Of a DNA stretch of 64,000 bases, positions 60,362-64,000 are shown in pieces. Positions within the stretch are counted from its first letter, which is position 1, and each line of letters starts with the position of its first letter. Made by a program: the position numbers and the translations under genes. The notes under the pieces were generated by a model that searched no databases, was not told where the DNA came from, and saw nothing but the letters and a program-made list of their open reading frames with translations. Source of the stretch: JAICKN01 sp036489565 (GTDB lineage: Bacteria > Acidobacteriota > Terriglobia > Terriglobales > Acidobacteriaceae); assembly GCA_036489565.1 (NCBI GenBank), contig DASXFN010000034.1:1-64000 (forward strand), given 5' to 3'.

Positions 60362-61369
60362 ATGAAATCATCCACCTGCAAGCGCGCTGCACTCATCCGA
60401 ACCTTCATTTTGTTACCGGCCTTGACAGGTTTTTTGTTCGCGCAACAGACCATCTTTCAGGCCGTCAGTGCTAGTCCGAATCTCAGCGCGAACCTGAACT
60501 CAACGGCCGCGGCTGCGCGAAACGCTGAAGCATCTTCCACGAATCCTGACGCTGCAATCCGCCTGGGTCCCGGCGATCTCTTGGACGTCAGCATTTACGG
60601 AGTGCCTGATCTCTCGACCAAAACTCGGATTGGAAACAACGGCGATGTCTATCTGCCGTTAGTGAACTACGTCCACGTAGGCAACCTGACGCTTGACGCC
60701 GCGCAATCCGCAATCGAAAAGCAATATGTGGCAGGCGGATTTCTCGTGGATCCGCACGTCAGCGTTTTCATCGACGAATACGCCTCCCAGGGAGCGAACG
60801 TTCTGGGCGCGGTGAACCGGCCCGGTGTTTACCCGGTCTTGGGCAAGCAGGGATTGCTCGACATCATCGCCGCCGCCGGAGGCCTTGCCGATAAAGCTGG
60901 AATGACCGCAACCATATCGCATAAAGATCAACCCAATCAGCCAGTCACCGTTTCCCTGCGCGGCAGCACCGAAGGGACGGACAACAGCCCAACACAGATT
61001 CTTCCCGGCGACACCATCTTTGTGCACAAGGCCGATGTCGTTTACATCGTGGGGGACGTCAACCGTCCTAGCGGACTCATGATGGATAGCGGGAACCTGA
61101 CCGTGCTTCAAGCCATCGCGCTAGTCGGCGGTACCACTCGAACCGCAAAGCTGAATGGGGTGAAGATTATCCGCAAAGGGAATAATGGCATGACCGAAAC
61201 CTCCGTTGCCCTGAAGAAAATTCTTCAGGCAAAAGCTCCGGACGTTCCCATGCAGGCGAATGATATTTTGTTTGTGCCCTCGAGCGCGGCCAAGACAGCC
61301 GCCACGAAATCTATGGACGTGATTGTGCAAACCGCGAGCGCGCTTACTTTGGTCGCAGCGCATCCATAA
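60362..61369 (+). CDS. Wza-like polysaccharide export protein
   Basis: A 335-residue exported protein with a signal peptide (LIRTFILLPALTGFLFAQ). The Poly_export domain contains IRLGPGDLLDVSIYGVPDLS and GDVYLPLVNYVHVGNLTLD. Two SLBB domains follow, beginning ANVLGAVNRPGVYPVLGKQG and VYIVGDVNRPSGLMMDSGNL. Such proteins form the periplasmic and outer-membrane channel for capsule or EPS. No lipobox is evident, unlike classical Wza. It ends ten bases from the convergent GT4 gene. Confidence 0.9.
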   Translation: MKSSTCKRAALIRTFILLPALTGFLFAQQTIFQAVSASPNLSANLNSTAAAARNAEASSTNPDAAIRLGPGDLLDVSIYGVPDLSTKTRIGNNGDVYLPLVNYVHVGNLTLDAAQSAIEKQYVAGGFLVDPHVSVFIDEYASQGANVLGAVNRPGVYPVLGKQGLLDIIAAAGGLADKAGMTATISHKDQPNQPVTVSLRGSTEGTDNSPTQILPGDTIFVHKADVVYIVGDVNRPSGLMMDSGNLTVLQAIALVGGTTRTAKLNGVKIIRKGNNGMTETSVALKKILQAKAPDVPMQANDILFVPSSAAKTAATKSMDVIVQTASALTLVAAHP

Positions 61370-61378
61370 CGCTCGTAA

Positions 61379-62647
61379 CTAAGCTACAGCCGCGCGGAGA
61401 GGCGCACCTGTTCCGATCAGTTCTTCCAATAGCGCGAGATATTCCACGGCGGTTTGTTTTCGTGAGAGATGCTGCAGCACGTAGTTCCTGCCATTCGCGC
61501 CTAGCTGTTTGGCGAGCCCGCGGTTATTTTCCAAGTGGATAATTGCCTTCACCAGCTCTTCCGCGGACTCTGGCCTGATCCAAATTCCTGCTGCCGCATT
61601 TTCCACGATCTTTCGTGCCTGCCCTTCGAGTCCAAGCACCACTGGCCGGCCACCGGACATGAATTCGAGCATTTTCGTGGGTATCACGGTTTCAAAAACA
61701 TCCGCCTTTTTCAACAAAACGAGGCAGGCGTCCGACACCGCGATGTACGCAGGAATCCGCTCTCGCGGTTGCAGCCCTGCGAAATGGAGATTGGTAAGTC
61801 CCCGGGAATTCGCCAGCGCGCAAATTCTTTCCCGGTCCGCCCCTTCCCCCACCAGCAAAAACTCTACGTGTGGGGCTTGTATTTGCAGCTTGGCGGCCGC
61901 TTCAATCAGCGTGTCCAGGCCATGGGCCATGCCGATTGTACCGATGTACGAAACAAGAAATTTTCCTTCCGCTCCCAGCTGGCTTCGCAACAATGGATCA
62001 GCGTTTCGCGGAGAAAATAACTCGGTTTCAACCCCATTCTGTACGATTGAAATTTTTTCAGCAGGAACATTCCAATTGCGAACCAAGTGATCTTTAAACG
62101 CTGGCGTGACCACGACAATGTGGTCCGAATGCCGATAGAGGAATCCAGCGATTTTCGCCAACGTGCGGTATAGCAGCGATCCTTCCTTCCCCATGCCCAC
62201 AGCTGTGAGCGACTCCGGCCACAAATCGCGCACCTCAAAAACGAATGGCACACGTTTGCAACGCGCAATCCACCAGCCCGCTAACGCAACCAGAATTTGT
62301 GGAGAGGTTGCGACCACAACTTCTGGCCGCGCAAGAAATACTCCGGTGATTGCGGCAGACATAAAAAAAGAACTGTAATTCAGGATGCGCTCATAAGGCT
62401 TGCGATTGGGAAACGGCAGCAGCCAGCTGCGGACCACGCTTCCCCCGGCAAACTTTTCTTTTGCCAGCAGCCTTCGCAGCACGCTTTTATACTCAGGCGG
62501 CACGATACCATTTGGATGATTGGGAAAACCCGTGAGCACGGTTACCTCATGCCCTTCTTGCGTCCAGTGGCGGGCAAGCTCGGAAGCGCGCGCGGCGGGA
62601 GCGCCGATTTCCGGCGGAAAATACTGCGAAATGTACAAAATCTTCAT
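61379..62647 (-). CDS. WcaI/WbuB-like GT4 glycosyltransferase
   Basis: A 422-residue GT-B enzyme. The N-terminus ILYISQYFPPEIGAPAARAS and the phrases VLTGFPNHPNGIVPPEYK and FVFEVRDLWPESLTAVGMG are typical of the WcaI/WbuB group, which includes fucosyl- and fucosaminyl-transferases. The donor-site region is PTKMLEFMSGGRPVVLGLEG. It is cytoplasmic, possibly membrane-associated. It lies 18 bp downstream of the C5-epimerase-like gene on the same strand. The sugar transferred cannot be stated. Confidence 0.88.
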   Translation of the reverse strand: MKILYISQYFPPEIGAPAARASELARHWTQEGHEVTVLTGFPNHPNGIVPPEYKSVLRRLLAKEKFAGGSVVRSWLLPFPNRKPYERILNYSSFFMSAAITGVFLARPEVVVATSPQILVALAGWWIARCKRVPFVFEVRDLWPESLTAVGMGKEGSLLYRTLAKIAGFLYRHSDHIVVVTPAFKDHLVRNWNVPAEKISIVQNGVETELFSPRNADPLLRSQLGAEGKFLVSYIGTIGMAHGLDTLIEAAAKLQIQAPHVEFLLVGEGADRERICALANSRGLTNLHFAGLQPRERIPAYIAVSDACLVLLKKADVFETVIPTKMLEFMSGGRPVVLGLEGQARKIVENAAAGIWIRPESAEELVKAIIHLENNRGLAKQLGANGRNYVLQHLSRKQTAVEYLALLEELIGTGAPLRAAVA

Positions 62648-62665
62648 CCGTTGCAGTGCGCTGCT

Positions 62666-63643
62666 TCAGTAATACGCGAGCTTGAATGCACTCTTGTAAC
62701 AAAGCGCCCGGCCGCGCTTCATCCGGCTTTGAATGTAGCCATCCCAACGCGCCGCGTATTCCGCGAATATCTTATCGCCGGTCAACTGATGCATGATTCT
62801 CAACTGCACAATATGGAGCCGATGGTAGAAAGGACTGGCCACCATGGGAAGCAGCGTCCCCGATTGCTCATACAGCGACCAGAAACCCAGGTCGTAACGC
62901 GCAAGATTATTACGGAGCGTCAGAACGGCCTTCTCAAACAAGGTATGCGCTTCGGGATTCTGCCGCGCAAGAAAATAGTCGTACACTCCCCAAGCCGCCC
63001 AGATGAAGCCATTCAAAATATGCGTCGGCGGAGAAACAATGTATTCCTCGAACCAGGTATCGCCACGTTCATCCGTGAGCGTGACGCCTCCCTCGGAGAC
63101 GGGGGCCAGAAAGCTCGTGAACGCGCAGTCCGCGGCATCCAAATATTTATGTTCGCCAGTCTGCTGGAAGGCCCGCACTAGTAGTGAAATTCCCTGCCCT
63201 TGCGCCAGACCCGAATACCACGGCGACTTCAGCGGCGTACGGTACTCCCAATCAAATTCATGGTGCCAGACGAAAATCCCATGCGCATTTCTCTCCAGGC
63301 GCTCACACAACCAGTTAGCCGCTGTTAAAACTTTTCCGCCGCGTTTTGGGTCTCGCGTTTCACAAAACTGGTTGTAGTTTCCCAAGCCCCATTGCGCAAT
63401 GGCGATCGGGTTGTACTGTGGCCCGATCTCTCCGTGATAGTCGAGCATGGGAATTCCATTTGCATCGTGGATTCCCGTATAGTCCGCCTTACTGAAAAAA
63501 TCCATGTAGTAAGGGCCAAGCACATTCGTTTGAAGGCGCCTGCTCATCGCGGGCTTATCGTGCCAGAAGGTGAGCTGGCTCTTTCCCGGCAGTAAATATG
63601 CGCCGAATACGCGCTTGTAGTATTGCAGTCTTTTCCCTGTCAT
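62666..63643 (-). CDS. D-glucuronyl C5-epimerase-like protein
   Basis: A 325-residue protein matching the C-terminal domain of heparan/heparosan C5-epimerases, which convert D-glucuronate to L-iduronate within a polymer. Diagnostic segments are SPWYSGLAQGQGISLLVRAF, PPTHILNGFIWAAWGVYDYF, and MVASPFYHRLHIVQLRIMHQ. I start at the ATG before TGKRLQYY; a longer reading adds 14 unlikely residues. There is no signal peptide. Together with the adjacent oxidoreductase and GT4 genes it points to a uronic-acid-containing glycan. Confidence 0.86.
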   Translation of the reverse strand: MTGKRLQYYKRVFGAYLLPGKSQLTFWHDKPAMSRRLQTNVLGPYYMDFFSKADYTGIHDANGIPMLDYHGEIGPQYNPIAIAQWGLGNYNQFCETRDPKRGGKVLTAANWLCERLERNAHGIFVWHHEFDWEYRTPLKSPWYSGLAQGQGISLLVRAFQQTGEHKYLDAADCAFTSFLAPVSEGGVTLTDERGDTWFEEYIVSPPTHILNGFIWAAWGVYDYFLARQNPEAHTLFEKAVLTLRNNLARYDLGFWSLYEQSGTLLPMVASPFYHRLHIVQLRIMHQLTGDKIFAEYAARWDGYIQSRMKRGRALCYKSAFKLAYY

Positions 63644-63725
63644 TCTGGGCCGTTGCGTCGGACTATAGCATGTGGAGAATGCCATGGCTGATGATTGGAA
63701 GGGTTCATGGCACAGAGCGACGCAA

Positions 63726-64000
63726 TCACAAACAAGACTGGATGAACTCCGCCCCGTTTACTCGCTCGGGCTGGCCTGAGGAGCGCGAATCAAGAGCGCG
63801 CAAAGTCGCAAGCGTTGAAGCCACGATTTCTTCAAATGGAATTGGTGCATCATCTTGCGTCTTTACGGCTTCGACAAATGCTCTCCACTCTCCATCATGT
63901 CCTTTGTCCTGGCTGAAGATAGAGCGAAATTTTTCTTTCTTTCCCTGACGCAGAAGTTCACAGCGGCGAAAATCCTCCAGCACCGCGACGGCATTCCCGC
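63726..64000 (-). CDS. C-terminal part of a Gfo/Idh/MocA-family oxidoreductase (5' end outside window)
   Basis: The minus-strand frame is open from the window edge to a TGA at 63726-63728. The residues GNAVAVLEDFRRCELLRQGK, then FSQDKGHDGEWRAFVEAVKT and PIPFEEIVASTLATLRALDS match the C-terminal end of Gfo/Idh/MocA dehydrogenases, in particular the bi-domain type found beside heparinase and epimerase genes. The NAD-binding and catalytic parts lie outside. It is the upstream neighbour of the epimerase-like gene on the same strand. Confidence 0.75.
   Translation of the reverse strand, partial: GNAVAVLEDFRRCELLRQGKKEKFRSIFSQDKGHDGEWRAFVEAVKTQDDAPIPFEEIVASTLATLRALDSRSSGQPERVNGAEFIQSCL

Overview
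The window looks like a chromosomal segment of a soil-type Acidobacteriota bacterium, probably class Terriglobia. This is inferred from gene content, not from a database search: an ADOP-type duplicated MacB/FtsX permease, a helix-turn-helix protein carrying a TolB-like propeller, secreted proteins with acidobacterial-style Ig and membrane-anchor tails, an AmmeMemoRadiSam radical SAM enzyme, the order tig-clpP-clpX-lon, and moderately high GC. No rRNA, tRNA, CRISPR array or intact transposase was seen.

Region 1 (1-23203) is an exopolysaccharide (EPS) locus. It holds a thymidylate-kinase-like protein, a GT2 and two GT4 glycosyltransferases, two paralogous GH71/GH99-like glycosidases, a Wzx-type flippase with an unusual ParB-like C-terminal domain, and a 1407-residue TPR outer-membrane protein. 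A tight five-gene plus-strand run (14450-19740) encodes a polytopic membrane protein, three small membrane or secreted proteins and one glycosidase, with a possible sigma-54 promoter in front. A glycogen-debranching-type enzyme closes the locus.

Region 2 (23385-34474) is mixed housekeeping and hypothetical genes: a SYLF protein, a nucleotidyltransferase, a phosphoesterase, a 50-residue DUF3309 protein, MurB with a strong hairpin at its start, a family-5 uracil-DNA glycosylase, a pilin-like protein, an HTH-propeller sensor and a DUF1593 nucleoside-hydrolase-like protein. Region 3 (34475-42300) is accessory. Three dispersed repeat families surround a small membrane protein, a TlpA-like thioredoxin, a methyltransferase, a HicB-like gene whose end lies in a repeat, and an ADOP permease joined in frame to a response regulator that lost its DNA-binding domain.

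Region 4 (42426-49222) is the protein quality-control block tig-clpP-clpX-lon followed by engB. Region 5 (49314-58401) is the most unusual part. Three PilZ proteins and three GAF proteins lie within 9 kb; one GAF domain is fused through a membrane helix to an AMIN-amidase cell-wall hydrolase and another to PilZ and Sel1 repeats. All three GAF domains share the same four-cysteine spacing (C-x24-C-x8-C-x13-C), which suggests a redox- or metal-sensing module tied to envelope remodelling and perhaps c-di-GMP. Region 6 (58531-64000) returns to EPS: a WecA-like initiating transferase, a Wza-like export protein, a WcaI-like GT4, a glucuronyl C5-epimerase-like protein and the end of a Gfo/Idh/MocA oxidoreductase, suggesting a uronic-acid-containing polymer.
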